A DNA stretch of 64,000 nucleotides, taken from assembly GCF_014199255.1 (NCBI RefSeq), contig NZ_JACIJF010000004.1:248001-312000 (forward strand), read 5' to 3'. The notes under the pieces were generated by a model. That model was not told the DNA's origin. It saw only the letters and a list, made by a program, of their open reading frames with translations, and searched no databases. The DNA comes from Sphingomonas xinjiangensis (lineage in GTDB: Bacteria; Pseudomonadota; Alphaproteobacteria; Sphingomonadales; Sphingomonadaceae). The position numbers were made by a program, and so were the translations under genes. The stretch's first letter is position 1. Each line of letters begins with the position of its first letter. Positions 1 to 7,947 of this stretch are shown here, piece by piece.

Positions 1-145
1 CCCACCAACCGCCACTCTGGACCCATGTTCTGTGAAGAGTCATGGTATGTTCAACCTAAGTTCCTGATTTCGGCCAAACGCCAAAAAGCGCAGCCGCAAG
101 CGACTACGCTTTCCGCGTCGACAAGATGTTAGACTGCGACCCCGA

Positions 146-451
146 TCAGGGCCGCGGCGACTCCGCGCTCTCGGGAGTTGCAGTGGAGGAAGTGCTCGGC
201 GTCACACCCAATTCGGCCAAAGGCTCATCCCGCCCCTTGACCGTCGCCGCGCTGTTGGACGCACCATCGGTCATGTTGGCCACCACCGCGGAATTCGGCG
301 CCCCCACCGCAGAAACCGGCTCATCGCGGTTGGCCGACGAAAACAAAATACTCGCCAATCCAATAAGCACCAGCACAACCGCCAAGCCGGTCATCCCGAC
401 ACGGAAGCGCTGCATCGCTTGGGCAGAGTCCTGGTGCGATCCCGACTTCAT
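146..451 (-). CDS. Small single-pass membrane protein, function unknown
   Basis: A 101-residue protein with a short charged N-terminus, one hydrophobic segment at about residues 20-40, and a roughly 60-residue tail rich in Ser, Ala, Thr and Pro that looks disordered. A GGAGG-like ribosome site lies about 20 nt before the ATG, which is further than usual. It lies downstream of cysK on the same strand with a 50-nt gap and may be cotranscribed. I do not recognise a family. The opposite-strand frame over it looks like a shadow because it has no hydrophobic or domain structure. The first 145 bases of the window hold nothing I can identify. Confidence 0.5.
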   Translation of the reverse strand: MKSGSHQDSAQAMQRFRVGMTGLAVVLVLIGLASILFSSANRDEPVSAVGAPNSAVVANMTDGASNSAATVKGRDEPLAELGVTPSTSSTATPESAESPRP

Positions 452-501
452 AGCTGTGGCGGAAAAGTAACACCTCCTCCGCCCCCTGTCTACGCAGCTG
501 C

Positions 502-1494
502 TCAGCTCGTCGCTGTTGCGATGGGTACGGACAAGCCCTTCGACTGAAGCCACTCGGGATTGTAGAGCGTAGAAAGGTAGCGGAAGCCCGTATCGCAGAG
601 GATCGTGACGATCCTTTTGCCCGGTCCAAGATGCCGGCCAAGTCGCACCGCCCCGGCCACGTTGATGCCGGACGACAGTCCGAGGCACAGGCCCTCCTCC
701 GCCAACAGGCGCCGGACCCAGGCGAGTCCCTCCTCGTCCGAGATACGGAACTGAGTATCGATCGGCGCACCTTCCAGATTGCCGGTGATCCGCCCCTGCC
801 CAATCCCTTCGGCGACCGACGACCCTTCAGAGTGCAACTCGCCATGCGCGTAATAATCATACAGCGCCGCCCCATGCGGATCGCTAAGCGCAATGCAAAC
901 CCGCTCGTCCTTGGCCTTGAGCCCAAGTGCAACGCCGGCAAGCGTCCCGCCGGTTCCGACCGCGCAGGTGAAGCCGTCGACCTGCCCTTCCATCTGGTTC
1001 CAAATTTCCTCGGCAGTGCCAACGATATGGGCCTTACGGTTGGCCGTGTTGTCGAACTGGTTGGCCCAGATCGCATTGGGCGTCTCTCCCGCGATGCGGC
1101 GCGACGTGTGCACGAAATGCCCTGGATTGGAGTAGGGCGCAGCCGGCACCAGCACCAGTTCGGCACCCAGCGCGCGCAGCGTGTCCATCTTTTCGCGGCT
1201 CTGCGTCTCGGGCATGACGATGATGGTCTTGTAGCCGCGGGCATTCGCGACCAGCGCCACGCCAATGCCAGTGTTGCCCGCCGTCCCTTCGACGATGGTG
1301 CCGCCGGGCCGGATCAGTCCTCGCTCCTCGGCATCACGCACAATGAACAAGGCGGCGCGGTCCTTGATGGAAGCGCCGGGATTGGCAAATTCACATTTGC
1401 CGTAAATCTCGCAACCCGCTTCCTCGCTCGGGCCCTTGAGCCGCACCAGCGGTGTTTTGCCGATCAGCGCGAGCGTATCCGGTACTACATGCAT
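502..1494 (-). CDS. cysK: Cysteine synthase (O-acetylserine sulfhydrylase)
   Basis: A 330-residue cytoplasmic PLP enzyme of the cysteine synthase/cystathionine beta-synthase fold, predicted to make L-cysteine from O-acetylserine and sulfide. Visible motifs are the PLP lysine in NPGASIKDRAA (about residue 40), the substrate and phosphate loop EGTAGNTGIG (about 70) and the glycine-rich PLP phosphate loop GTGGTLAG (about 175). The start at 1494 is chosen because the family N-terminus (VVPDTLALIGKTPLVRL) begins directly after it; the longer frame is unlike the family. The DUF962 gene lies 46 nt upstream on the same strand, so the two are probably cotranscribed. The C-terminal part fits the cysteine synthase group rather than cystathionine beta-synthase; exact sulfur donor preference is inferred. 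Confidence 0.9.
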   Translation of the reverse strand: MHVVPDTLALIGKTPLVRLKGPSEEAGCEIYGKCEFANPGASIKDRAALFIVRDAEERGLIRPGGTIVEGTAGNTGIGVALVANARGYKTIIVMPETQSREKMDTLRALGAELVLVPAAPYSNPGHFVHTSRRIAGETPNAIWANQFDNTANRKAHIVGTAEEIWNQMEGQVDGFTCAVGTGGTLAGVALGLKAKDERVCIALSDPHGAALYDYYAHGELHSEGSSVAEGIGQGRITGNLEGAPIDTQFRISDEEGLAWVRRLLAEEGLCLGLSSGINVAGAVRLGRHLGPGKRIVTILCDTGFRYLSTLYNPEWLQSKGLSVPIATATS

Positions 1495-1540
1495 GGCGGC
1501 TAAATAGCGGCTCGAGGGCGGCTCCCGCAAGCAAGTGAAA

Positions 1541-1870
1541 CTATGTCGGCACGCCAGCCTGCTTGAGGTGCGGCTCCAAACGGCCAGCCAGCCATAGAAA
1601 GAACATGCGATAATCAGACAGGAGCGACCAAAGCGGATAGGTGAAAGTCGCCGGCCGGTTCTTCTCCACGCCAAAATGCGCGGCCCATGCGAACCCGTAG
1701 CCAGCCAGCGGCAAAGCAAGCCACCACCATCCGCCCAAGCAAATTGCCAGAACCAGAAACAGGAAGGTCAGCGCTGTTCCCGCATAATGGAGGCGGCGTG
1801 TTGCCGGCCTGGCATGCTCCTGGAGGTAATAGGGCCAGAAATCCCGGTAGCGGGTGATGGTGCGGGCCAT
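1541..1870 (-). CDS. DUF962 (Mpo1-like) membrane protein
   Basis: A 109-residue integral membrane protein with two hydrophobic segments (about residues 30-62) and the family signature of an N-terminal YxxFWPYYLxEH followed by HYxGT and [26 protein letters not shown]. Eukaryotic members such as yeast Mpo1 are Fe(II)-dependent dioxygenases acting on 2-hydroxy fatty acids from sphingolipid breakdown; conserved histidines are present here. That activity would suit a sphingolipid-containing bacterium, but this is inference. It lies immediately upstream of cysK and is divergent from the glycosylase gene, with only about 20 nt between the starts. Confidence 0.8.
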   Translation of the reverse strand: MARTITRYRDFWPYYLQEHARPATRRLHYAGTALTFLFLVLAICLGGWWWLALPLAGYGFAWAAHFGVEKNRPATFTYPLWSLLSDYRMFFLWLAGRLEPHLKQAGVPT

Positions 1871-1891
1871 TGACGCAGGCTATCGTGGCCT

Positions 1892-2389
1892 ATGGAACCG
1901 CGCAAGCACTCCTTCCCACCAATCGTCAATGCTGAGGTGCAAGTGCTCGTCCTCGGCTCGCTGCCCGGCGAACGCTCGCTTGCCGAACGGCGGTATTACG
2001 CCCATGCGCAGAATCAATTCTGGCGCCTCATCTCCCCAGCTGCGGGCGAGGACCTAGCGCCGCTTTCCTATGAGGCTCGTCTAGCCGCGCTTCTGCGGGC
2101 GCGCATCGGCTTGTGGGACGTAGTCGCCAGCGCCCGCCGCACCGGAAGCACCGACGCGGCGATGCAAGATGTAGTGTCACATGATATCGCCTCGCTGGTG
2201 GGCGGACTCCCACATCTGCGCGCCGTCGCCTTTAACGGGAACACCGCCTTCAGGTACGGCGTCAAGCAGCTTGGGCAGATCGCCGAGCGCTTCACCATCG
2301 TCCCACTTCCTTCCAGCAGTCCGCTGCACACCGTCGGCCTTGCGGCGAAGCTGCCCGCTTGGGCCGCGCTGAAGGATCTGCTTGCGTGA
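1892..2389 (+). CDS. DNA-deoxyinosine glycosylase (uracil-DNA glycosylase superfamily)
   Basis: A 165-residue base-excision repair enzyme expected to remove hypoxanthine (deaminated adenine) from DNA. The family motif GSLPGERSL occurs at about residues 26-34, followed by YYAHAQNQFW (about 38-47), which forms the glycosylase active-site region, and the C-terminal PLPSSSP segment, which is the typical DNA-intercalation loop. Length fits the family (about 165 residues). The start is the first ATG before the beta-strand leading to the GSLPG motif. It is divergent from the DUF962 gene and is followed by the GAF kinase on the same strand. Confidence 0.85.
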   Translation: MEPRKHSFPPIVNAEVQVLVLGSLPGERSLAERRYYAHAQNQFWRLISPAAGEDLAPLSYEARLAALLRARIGLWDVVASARRTGSTDAAMQDVVSHDIASLVGGLPHLRAVAFNGNTAFRYGVKQLGQIAERFTIVPLPSSSPLHTVGLAAKLPAWAALKDLLA

Positions 2390-2479
2390 GTTGATGTGCC
2401 TCAACCTCCTTCGGGACGAATACGGAATACAGATGACCCGCGAACATCCTTATTTGCGTGTGCAGGAAGGAACGCGAGA

Positions 2480-3808
2480 ATGATGTTGGCCGACACTTTG
2501 ATCCCGGCCTTGCGAGCCCTTCCGGAGGGCAGCCGGGAAACACCGCGGCAACGCCTCCTGGAACTTCTGGCAGCCCTCGCCGCCGACCTGCTTCAGACGA
2601 CGGACCTGTCTCTAGCGCTCGACCGTTTGCTCGAGTCGACGCGCTCGGAGCTAGGGCTTGATGCGTTTTTCCACTATAGCTATGATGAACGCTTCGGGCT
2701 GCACCTCAATGCTTCTGCCGGGATGGCCCCGGAAGAGGCCGCGCGGATGCCCACCCTCCGGCTTGGTCAGGGCGTGTGTGGTACCGTGGCGCGCGACCGA
2801 GCCATGGTCGTCATCGAACGCGCCCAGCAATCGGCCGAACCGATTGCAACGGCAGTGCGCGAGATGGGCTTCGACGCCTTTCTCTGCGTGCCGCTGCTGC
2901 ATCAAACTGAACTGCTCGGCACACTGGCTTTCGGCCGACGCGGCACCGACAGCTTCGATGAGAGCGAGGTCTATTTTCTCCAGGCGATCGCTAGCTACGT
3001 TGCGCTTGCCCATTATCGAGTGGCCACCGAATCGGCGCTCCGGGCAGGCCTTGCCGAGCGGGACCGGCTGATCGCCCAGCAGCAGGAGATGGAACGCCAC
3101 ATAATCGCATTAACCCGCACCAGCGCCCTTGGCGCAGTGGCGACCACAGTCGCTCATGAACTTAATCAACCGCTGGCGGCAGCCGCCAATTACGTGGCCG
3201 CCTTGCGCCTATCCCGCAACGCAAGCCCCGAACAGACGGTTCTTCACGCCCGAGAAGCCGAAGGACAACTGCTGCGTGCGGGGGAGATCATCCGGCGCAT
3301 CCGCAGGATGATGTCGCGCGAAGGGCTCGACCCAAGGGTCGATCGGCTCGAGCCCATCGTTCATGAGGCTACTGCGCTGGTGACAGCAGCGGCGGCCGGC
3401 CCACTGCCCGATTTCCGCGTGCAGATCGACGCGGATGCGTCAGAAGCATTTGTAGATCACATCCAGATCGTTCAAGTTCTCGCCAACCTGTTGCGCAATC
3501 TGGTCGATGTGACACGATCCTCACCCGGGGCGGTAATCACTGTGGAAACCCGGCGAGTCAGCGCAGACGCAATCGAGTTTCGAGCTGGCCATACCGGAAC
3601 CGATGCTCCCGAAGCATTCCTCGCGGCGCTGGCGCTTTCCGGGTCTACGGTGTCGCGCGCTGGCGTCGAACTTGGCTTTGCGCTTTCCCGCACGTTAGTA
3701 GAGGCACATGGCGGAACGCTTAGGGTTGAGCACTCGCCCGAAAACGGCGATGTTTTCGCGTTTACAGTCCCGGCCTCCCCAGCGTTGGGAATTTCCCTGC
3801 TTCATTAA
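2480..3808 (+). CDS. GAF-domain sensor histidine kinase with degenerate ATP-binding boxes
   Basis: A 442-residue cytoplasmic protein without membrane segments. A GAF domain spans about residues 30-180, a short coiled coil leads to a HisKA domain with the H-box AHELNQPLAAAANY (His226), and a HATPase-like domain ends the protein. The N-box NLLRNLVD is present. The G1 position reads AGHTGTDAPE rather than D-x-G-x-G, and the G2 region reads GVELGFALSR rather than GxGLGLxxxR. The terminal LVEAHGGTLRVE segment is normal. ATP binding may therefore be weak or lost. The ATG at 2480 is preceded by AGGAAGG at 9 nt, which decides the start. No response regulator gene is adjacent, so the partner is unknown. 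Confidence 0.8.
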   Translation: MMLADTLIPALRALPEGSRETPRQRLLELLAALAADLLQTTDLSLALDRLLESTRSELGLDAFFHYSYDERFGLHLNASAGMAPEEAARMPTLRLGQGVCGTVARDRAMVVIERAQQSAEPIATAVREMGFDAFLCVPLLHQTELLGTLAFGRRGTDSFDESEVYFLQAIASYVALAHYRVATESALRAGLAERDRLIAQQQEMERHIIALTRTSALGAVATTVAHELNQPLAAAANYVAALRLSRNASPEQTVLHAREAEGQLLRAGEIIRRIRRMMSREGLDPRVDRLEPIVHEATALVTAAAAGPLPDFRVQIDADASEAFVDHIQIVQVLANLLRNLVDVTRSSPGAVITVETRRVSADAIEFRAGHTGTDAPEAFLAALALSGSTVSRAGVELGFALSRTLVEAHGGTLRVEHSPENGDVFAFTVPASPALGISLLH

Positions 3809-3961
3809 GCGGCCGCAGCGAGTGCAAAGGCCAGTCGGAACCGGAGCCTTCTGACATGCTGCAGCAAGATTTCGCGCTTATGCGCTGCATCGCAAAAGCT
3901 CCAGGTGATCTCCCGAATCCCCTTGACCTTTGATCGCAGCCTAAGGAAAGCACGCGACGTG

Positions 3962-4342
3962 ATGAAGAACCTCCCTATTTTCGCCGCCGCCGTAGCGATT
4001 CTCTCGCTTTCGGCATGTGAGAACAAGCCCGAGGAAGTGAGCAGCACCGCGCCAGATCCGATGGCGTCGCAGCTTGCGAATGCCGCCCCGGTCGAACTTC
4101 CGCCGGCGATCGCGTCGAGCGTTACGCTGCGCTGCAATGACAACAGCCTTTTGTTCGTCGACTTTTTTCAGGGTGACAAGCAGGTGCAGGTGAAGAGCGA
4201 AAAGGCTGGAAAGGCCACCATGCTCAAGGCCCCGGAAGCTGGCCAGCCTTACGTCGCAGAAGGTGGCTACAAGCTCACCGGCACCGCCAAGAACGTCGAC
4301 GTCACGCTGCCTGGCTCCGGCTCCAAAACCTGCCACGCCTGA
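3962..4342 (+). CDS. Putative lipoprotein, MliC (lysozyme inhibitor)-like
   Basis: A 126-residue secreted lipoprotein: signal peptide with lipobox LSAC, modified cysteine at residue 19, then an Asp/Ala/Pro linker. The C-terminal domain begins VTLRCNDN, has alternating strands, a GGYKLTGTAKNVDVTL segment and a final Cys, matching the layout of membrane-bound inhibitors of C-type lysozyme, where the two cysteines form a disulfide. Inhibition of lysozyme at the outer membrane is inferred from this resemblance, not proven. The first methionine upstream (3905) would put a non-secretory extension before the signal peptide. A strong terminator follows. Confidence 0.6.
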   Translation: MKNLPIFAAAVAILSLSACENKPEEVSSTAPDPMASQLANAAPVELPPAIASSVTLRCNDNSLLFVDFFQGDKQVQVKSEKAGKATMLKAPEAGQPYVAEGGYKLTGTAKNVDVTLPGSGSKTCHA

Positions 4343-4364
4343 TCAGCCCCAAGAAGACACCAAG

Positions 4365-4396
4365 AGGGCCGGTGGACGTTTCCGCCGGCCCTTTTT
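4365..4396 (+). terminator. Rho-independent terminator after the lipoprotein gene
   Basis: A GC-rich inverted repeat (AGGGCCGG paired with CCGGCCCT, plus inner pairs) with a short loop is followed by TTTTT. It lies 23 nt after the stop codon of the MliC-like gene. Confidence 0.85.
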
Positions 4397-4435
4397 CGTG
4401 TCACGATACGTTCAACGCGATATCGTGAGCAGCCG

Positions 4436-5185
4436 ATGAGCCAACGCCTAGCAACGCAAGACGATCTGGATCCTGGCTTGGTCCTGCGCGCATATGCGAT
4501 GGGCGTCTTCCCGATGGCCGATCACCGGCTGGCTTCCGGCGTTTATTGGGTTGAGCCGAAGCTGCGGGGTGTACTCCCCCTCAAAAGCTTTCATTTCTCC
4601 CGGTCCCTGCGAAAGACCGTAGCATCCGACCGCTTCCGCGTGACCGTGGATACCGAGTTCGCCCGCGTCCTTCAGCTTTGCGCGGAATGCGCGCAGGATC
4701 GCCCCGACACCTGGATCAACGGTCCAATAGAGCGCGTATTCCTCGACCTCCACCGCCGCGGCTTCGCACATTCGATCGAATGCTGGGACGGGCACAGGCT
4801 CGCGGGGGGACTATATGGGCTGGCGCTTGGCCGCGCGTTCTTTGGCGAGTCGATGGTCACCCGCGTGCGCGACGCGTCGAAGGTCGCATTCGCGCATCTC
4901 GTTGCCCGCTTGCAGGCAGGCGACTTCTCGCTCCTGGACTGTCAATTCCAAACCGATCACCTCGCCTCGCTGGGCGCGGTGGAAATACCGCGGGATGACT
5001 ATGTCGCGTTGCTCGGCGCTGCGCTTGGGGAAGGCTCAGCCGGACTCGCCTCAGGCGATCCCTGGACCGCTGATTTCTTCGCGCTCGACCGACTACCCTG
5101 TCCCGACCCGGGCGTCGGCGCCGGCACAGTCTCTGGCCCATTGTCGCGGAAGGTCATCGCGCAGCTCTTAGGCCAAACGTCGTAA
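4436..5185 (+). CDS. aat: Leucyl/phenylalanyl-tRNA-protein transferase
   Basis: A 249-residue cytoplasmic enzyme that adds Leu or Phe from aminoacyl-tRNA to proteins with N-terminal Arg or Lys, marking them for ClpS/ClpAP degradation (N-end rule). The family pattern is clear: LVLRAYAMGVFPMAD at about residues 15-30, VEPKLRGVLPL, FHFSRSLRKT, the WI-N-G-P-I core at about 95-100, YGLALGRAFFGESMV at about 125-140, and LLDCQFQTDHLASLGA near 165-180. Length is normal for the family. Its last 187 bases overlap the 3' end of the DUF2155 gene on the other strand. Confidence 0.93.
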   Translation: MSQRLATQDDLDPGLVLRAYAMGVFPMADHRLASGVYWVEPKLRGVLPLKSFHFSRSLRKTVASDRFRVTVDTEFARVLQLCAECAQDRPDTWINGPIERVFLDLHRRGFAHSIECWDGHRLAGGLYGLALGRAFFGESMVTRVRDASKVAFAHLVARLQAGDFSLLDCQFQTDHLASLGAVEIPRDDYVALLGAALGEGSAGLASGDPWTADFFALDRLPCPDPGVGAGTVSGPLSRKVIAQLLGQTS

Positions 5186-5649
5186 ATCGGGTGTTGGACG
5201 ACATTCAGCGCTGGCCGCTCTTTGTAGAGCCAGCCTGAGAAGACGCGGCGCCAACTTTTGTCGAGCTGCAGTACGTCCAACTGGATGAAGGCACCGGTCA
5301 GTTGATCGCCTTCCCAGGGCGCTGTGCGGTCGCAGGCACGCAACCGCACGATGACATCGCCAATCCGGCCCGCCTGTCCCGGCTTCAGCTTGAACTCGCG
5401 CGCCTCTCCGTTTCGCTTGTTCAGGATACCCAGAACAGCGACACGTTCGCTCATCGGGGTGGCGGCTGCGTTCGTCACGCTGCTGTCAGCGTCTACCGAC
5501 ACAATCTCAGCGCCGCCGACAGTGTTACCTTGGCCGCTGGTGACCACTAGGTCCTCGGCGGCATTGTTGCCGGCCTGATCGCTCTCGCCCTTGCACGCAC
5601 CAAGTCCAAGCAGCAGCATCGCTGCCGCGAGTCCGGACTTCGGCATCAT
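4999..5649 (-). CDS. DUF2155 lipoprotein-like protein with antisense-overlapping tail
   Basis: A 216-residue exported protein. An N-terminal signal ends in a lipobox-like GLGAC (cysteine at about residue 18). The DUF2155 domain covers about residues 65-165 (VAVLGILNKRNGEAREF through WPKSCAMTF). The final 49 residues are rich in Pro, Ser, Gly and Ala and lie wholly within DNA that codes for the end of aat on the other strand. Its start overlaps the NDUFA12 stop as ATGA, so the two are translationally coupled. In alphaproteobacteria this domain family is commonly beside NDUFA12; its function is unknown to me. Confidence 0.82.
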   Translation of the reverse strand: MMPKSGLAAAMLLLGLGACKGESDQAGNNAAEDLVVTSGQGNTVGGAEIVSVDADSSVTNAAATPMSERVAVLGILNKRNGEAREFKLKPGQAGRIGDVIVRLRACDRTAPWEGDQLTGAFIQLDVLQLDKSWRRVFSGWLYKERPALNVVQHPIYDVWPKSCAMTFRDNGPETVPAPTPGSGQGSRSSAKKSAVQGSPEASPAEPSPSAAPSNAT

Positions 5650-6038
5650 GCGTCCGGGGTCCAAGCCTCGTAATCGCCGGTGGAACGGGCGCGGTGACCG
5701 CCGGCTTCCAAGGCCCCGGGCGGCCGGTAGGCCAACTGGGTTCCCGTCCGGTTGGGCTCCCATTCCTTTTCCCAGGTGCGCATGGGTGGCAGCGCCTCAT
5801 CGGGCACTTCATCGATTTGATGGTGTAGCCAGCTGAACCATTCAGGCGGAATGCGGCTTGCATCGTTGGGACCGTTGTAGATCACCCAGCGGCGCGTGAT
5901 CCCGTTCGGATCCTTTCCCCCGCTATAGTACAGGTTGCCGAGTGAGTCCTCGCCAACCCTGGTCTTGCCGCGCAGGCCAAGCGAGGTACCGATGGTGGCA
6001 CCTTCCCACCAAGTGAAGATCGACATCAAGAGACCCAT
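5646..6038 (-). CDS. NADH:ubiquinone oxidoreductase accessory subunit NDUFA12 family
   Basis: A 130-residue protein matching the NDUFA12 (B17.2) family, the supernumerary complex I subunit shared by alphaproteobacteria and mitochondria. Signature segments are IFTWWEGATIGT at the N-terminus, the GRRWVIYNG-like RRWVIYNGPNDAS near residue 50, the IPPEWFSWLHHQIDEVP block at about 65-80 and the WEKEWEPNRTGT stretch at about 90-100. It should act at the cytoplasmic face of the membrane as a complex I assembly or stability subunit. The start at 6038 is chosen to give the family-typical MGLL...FTWW; a second ATG at 6026 is possible. The stop overlaps the next gene by four bases. Confidence 0.9.
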   Translation of the reverse strand: MGLLMSIFTWWEGATIGTSLGLRGKTRVGEDSLGNLYYSGGKDPNGITRRWVIYNGPNDASRIPPEWFSWLHHQIDEVPDEALPPMRTWEKEWEPNRTGTQLAYRPPGALEAGGHRARSTGDYEAWTPDA

Positions 6039-6118
6039 GGGTTGCCGATACTCCGGGATAGTGCGGCGGGCAACTGCCGATGCGCACCAGCACGCGCCCC
6101 CCCCTGCGCCGTCACAAC

Positions 6119-6628
6119 TTACCGGGAAGCAGGCGCCCAACGCACTTTGTCGCCCACGCGGATGCCGTGCTGCGCCGCTTTCCCGCCGCTGATCTCAAGC
6201 ACCGCGCTTACGGGCTCGCCCGATTTGACGGGCGTCTCCGAGAAAGGCGCCACGTTCGAAGCAATTGCCGCGATTGTTCCGTTCGGCCGGATGAACAGGA
6301 TGTCGAGCGGGCTAGGCGTGTTCTTCATCCAAAAGCTGGCCTCCCGCGGCGGACCTTCAGCGGGATAGGGCGCGAACAACATGCCGCCGTCCGGCGAGAT
6401 GTCGGTGCGGAACATCAGCCCGCGATCCTGCTGCGCGTGCGTCCGTGCGATTTCCACACGGAAGCGGTGAGAACCCGTCGCACTTTGGATCGTGACGATA
6501 GTCGATGCGGCAGTGGACCGCGCCGTCTGAGCAGAAGTGCCGTGGACGCTCAATCCGCCACAGGCAGCCAGTGCTCCCAAGGCAGCGGTCCCGACCCACC
6601 GCCGCGTCCTTACCGTCACGTCAATCAA
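6119..6628 (-). CDS. DUF192 secreted/lipoprotein domain protein
   Basis: A 169-residue exported protein. The N-terminus has a basic start, a hydrophobic stretch and ALAAC (cysteine about residue 23), so a lipoprotein is likely. The DUF192 domain covers about residues 45-165, with the characteristic [19 protein letters not shown] and [15 protein letters not shown] blocks and a terminal [11 protein letters not shown] segment. Function of the family is unknown. Its start lies 8 nt inside the end of the cold-shock gene on the same strand, so the two form an operon; this cold-shock/DUF192 pairing recurs in alphaproteobacteria. Confidence 0.87.
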   Translation of the reverse strand: MIDVTVRTRRWVGTAALGALAACGGLSVHGTSAQTARSTAASTIVTIQSATGSHRFRVEIARTHAQQDRGLMFRTDISPDGGMLFAPYPAEGPPREASFWMKNTPSPLDILFIRPNGTIAAIASNVAPFSETPVKSGEPVSAVLEISGGKAAQHGIRVGDKVRWAPASR

Positions 6629-7220
6629 CCCTTTCGACGGCTACTACCAGAGGCCCCTTGTCCCCTTCGACAATGCGCGCTCTTAGCGGATCGCCCGGTT
6701 CCACATCCTCCACATGACCTAAACGCAGCGTCTCCATGTGCACGAATATGTCGGCGGAGTCGCTGTCGCGCACCACGAAGCCATAGCCCTTCAGCCGATT
6801 GAACCATTTCACCGTCACGGTGACGAACGGTCCCGCAGTCTCAACCAACTTCAACCGGTCGACTCGGTCGTTTGGACGCTTTGCCGGTTCAATGGCGTTA
6901 GTCACGTCGATCGAGCGAATTTCTCGCGCCTGAAGCCCGCGTTGGCGCCGCACCGCGACACATTCGACACGGGCCCCCTCGGGCAGACTGCGGCGACCAT
7001 GTTCCTGAAGCACGCTAAAATGGATCAATATGTCGCCGATTGCAGGATCGTCGGCGATCAGGAATCCGAAACCGCGCGTGACGTCGAACCATTTAACTGT
7101 CGCTGCATAGACAGCCTCTCCCGGTTCCCCCCTAGCGGACTCCGAAGAAGCGCCCCCCTCGTCAGTCACTGCCCGCAAGATGCGCCCGTCACTAGGCGCA
7201 AGCTGTGAATCAGCACGCAT
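6621..7220 (-). CDS. Tandem cold-shock domain protein
   Basis: A 199-residue nucleic-acid-binding protein with two cold-shock domains: one at about residues 37-100 ([12 protein letters not shown], then DILIHFSVL) and one at about 130-195 ([12 protein letters not shown], then DIFVHMETL). These carry the RNP1 and RNP2 aromatic residues. An N-terminal extension of about 36 residues is acidic and Ser-rich. The ATG at 7220 follows AGGGGGC at a 7-nt spacing, supporting the extension. Likely an RNA chaperone or a transcription anti-terminator in the cytoplasm. It is the first gene of an operon with the DUF192 gene. Confidence 0.9.
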   Translation of the reverse strand: MRADSQLAPSDGRILRAVTDEGGASSESARGEPGEAVYAATVKWFDVTRGFGFLIADDPAIGDILIHFSVLQEHGRRSLPEGARVECVAVRRQRGLQAREIRSIDVTNAIEPAKRPNDRVDRLKLVETAGPFVTVTVKWFNRLKGYGFVVRDSDSADIFVHMETLRLGHVEDVEPGDPLRARIVEGDKGPLVVAVERVD

Positions 7221-7286
7221 TATTGTTGCCCCCTAAGAACCCACGGTATCACAGCAGTTTCTCGAAATGGAACTGCTTTATGCTTA

Positions 7287-7829
7287 TCAGTCCCGATCGG
7301 GGACAAGCATCCATTCCACGTCGTCACCCGGCGCCATGCGGACGATAGCGCGTGAAAGCGTCAGTGCATGTCCGGCCCGCAGCATGGCACCGAGTTGCTT
7401 TTCCTGAAGGGGCCTCTCAGCTTGTGTAGTTGCAAAGGGCCCGATCCGCTTGCGTCGGGCAAAGGCGAGCGCGCTTGGAACCGCCTCCGCCTCGATCAGC
7501 GTAGCAATGTGCTCGGCATCTTCTCCGATGACCCCGGAATGGCGGAGCGCTCCCTCCACTCGCCTGCCGCCGAGCCCGCGCCGGGCCATCGCGCCGGCCT
7601 TGCTCTCCGCATAAAGACGGTCATTCACATATCCGAGTTCCGCCATCCGCTCTGCCAGGAGCTCGGGTGCAGCCTCTTCTTCCCCGCCCCATCCGCGCTC
7701 GCGCAGCTTCCGTCGCAAATAACTGGTTAGCCTGCCCCGTGTCGTCGCATATCGCTCGACATAGCGCAGCGCGAGCCCCTCAAGGCTTGAAGGGTCTAGC
7801 GGAGGGGGTGTGGCTTTCGTTCGCGGCAT
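7287..7829 (-). CDS. recX: RecX family regulator of RecA
   Basis: A 180-residue protein of the RecX family, which binds RecA filaments and limits recombination activity. Alpha-helical repeats are visible: LALRYVERYATTRGRLTSYLRRKL (about residues 18-42) corresponds to the first RecX helix repeat, followed by LLAERMAELGYVNDRLYAE and a later REP-type LQEKQLGAMLR segment. The start at 7829 is chosen because the family sequence begins there; upstream codons in frame look like noise. It lies alone, with no recA in the window, upstream of the cold-shock operon on the same strand and divergent from the acyl-AMP ligase gene. Confidence 0.82.
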   Translation of the reverse strand: MPRTKATPPPLDPSSLEGLALRYVERYATTRGRLTSYLRRKLRERGWGGEEEAAPELLAERMAELGYVNDRLYAESKAGAMARRGLGGRRVEGALRHSGVIGEDAEHIATLIEAEAVPSALAFARRKRIGPFATTQAERPLQEKQLGAMLRAGHALTLSRAIVRMAPGDDVEWMLVPDRD

Positions 7830-7947
7830 GCGCCATGATTGTGCCACAGTGGCAACCGATTTTGAACGATAGTGCAGAGCAGAGCCGATGCAGTTAATGC
7901 ATGGTGGTCGAGATCGGTCTGCAGCATGCAGGGGCATGAGAGTAAGA

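Noticed and set aside
126..470. A 114-codon + strand open frame over the small membrane protein gene
   Set aside because: It has no hydrophobic segment, domain or ribosome site, whereas the - strand frame has a clear membrane helix and suitable position after cysK.
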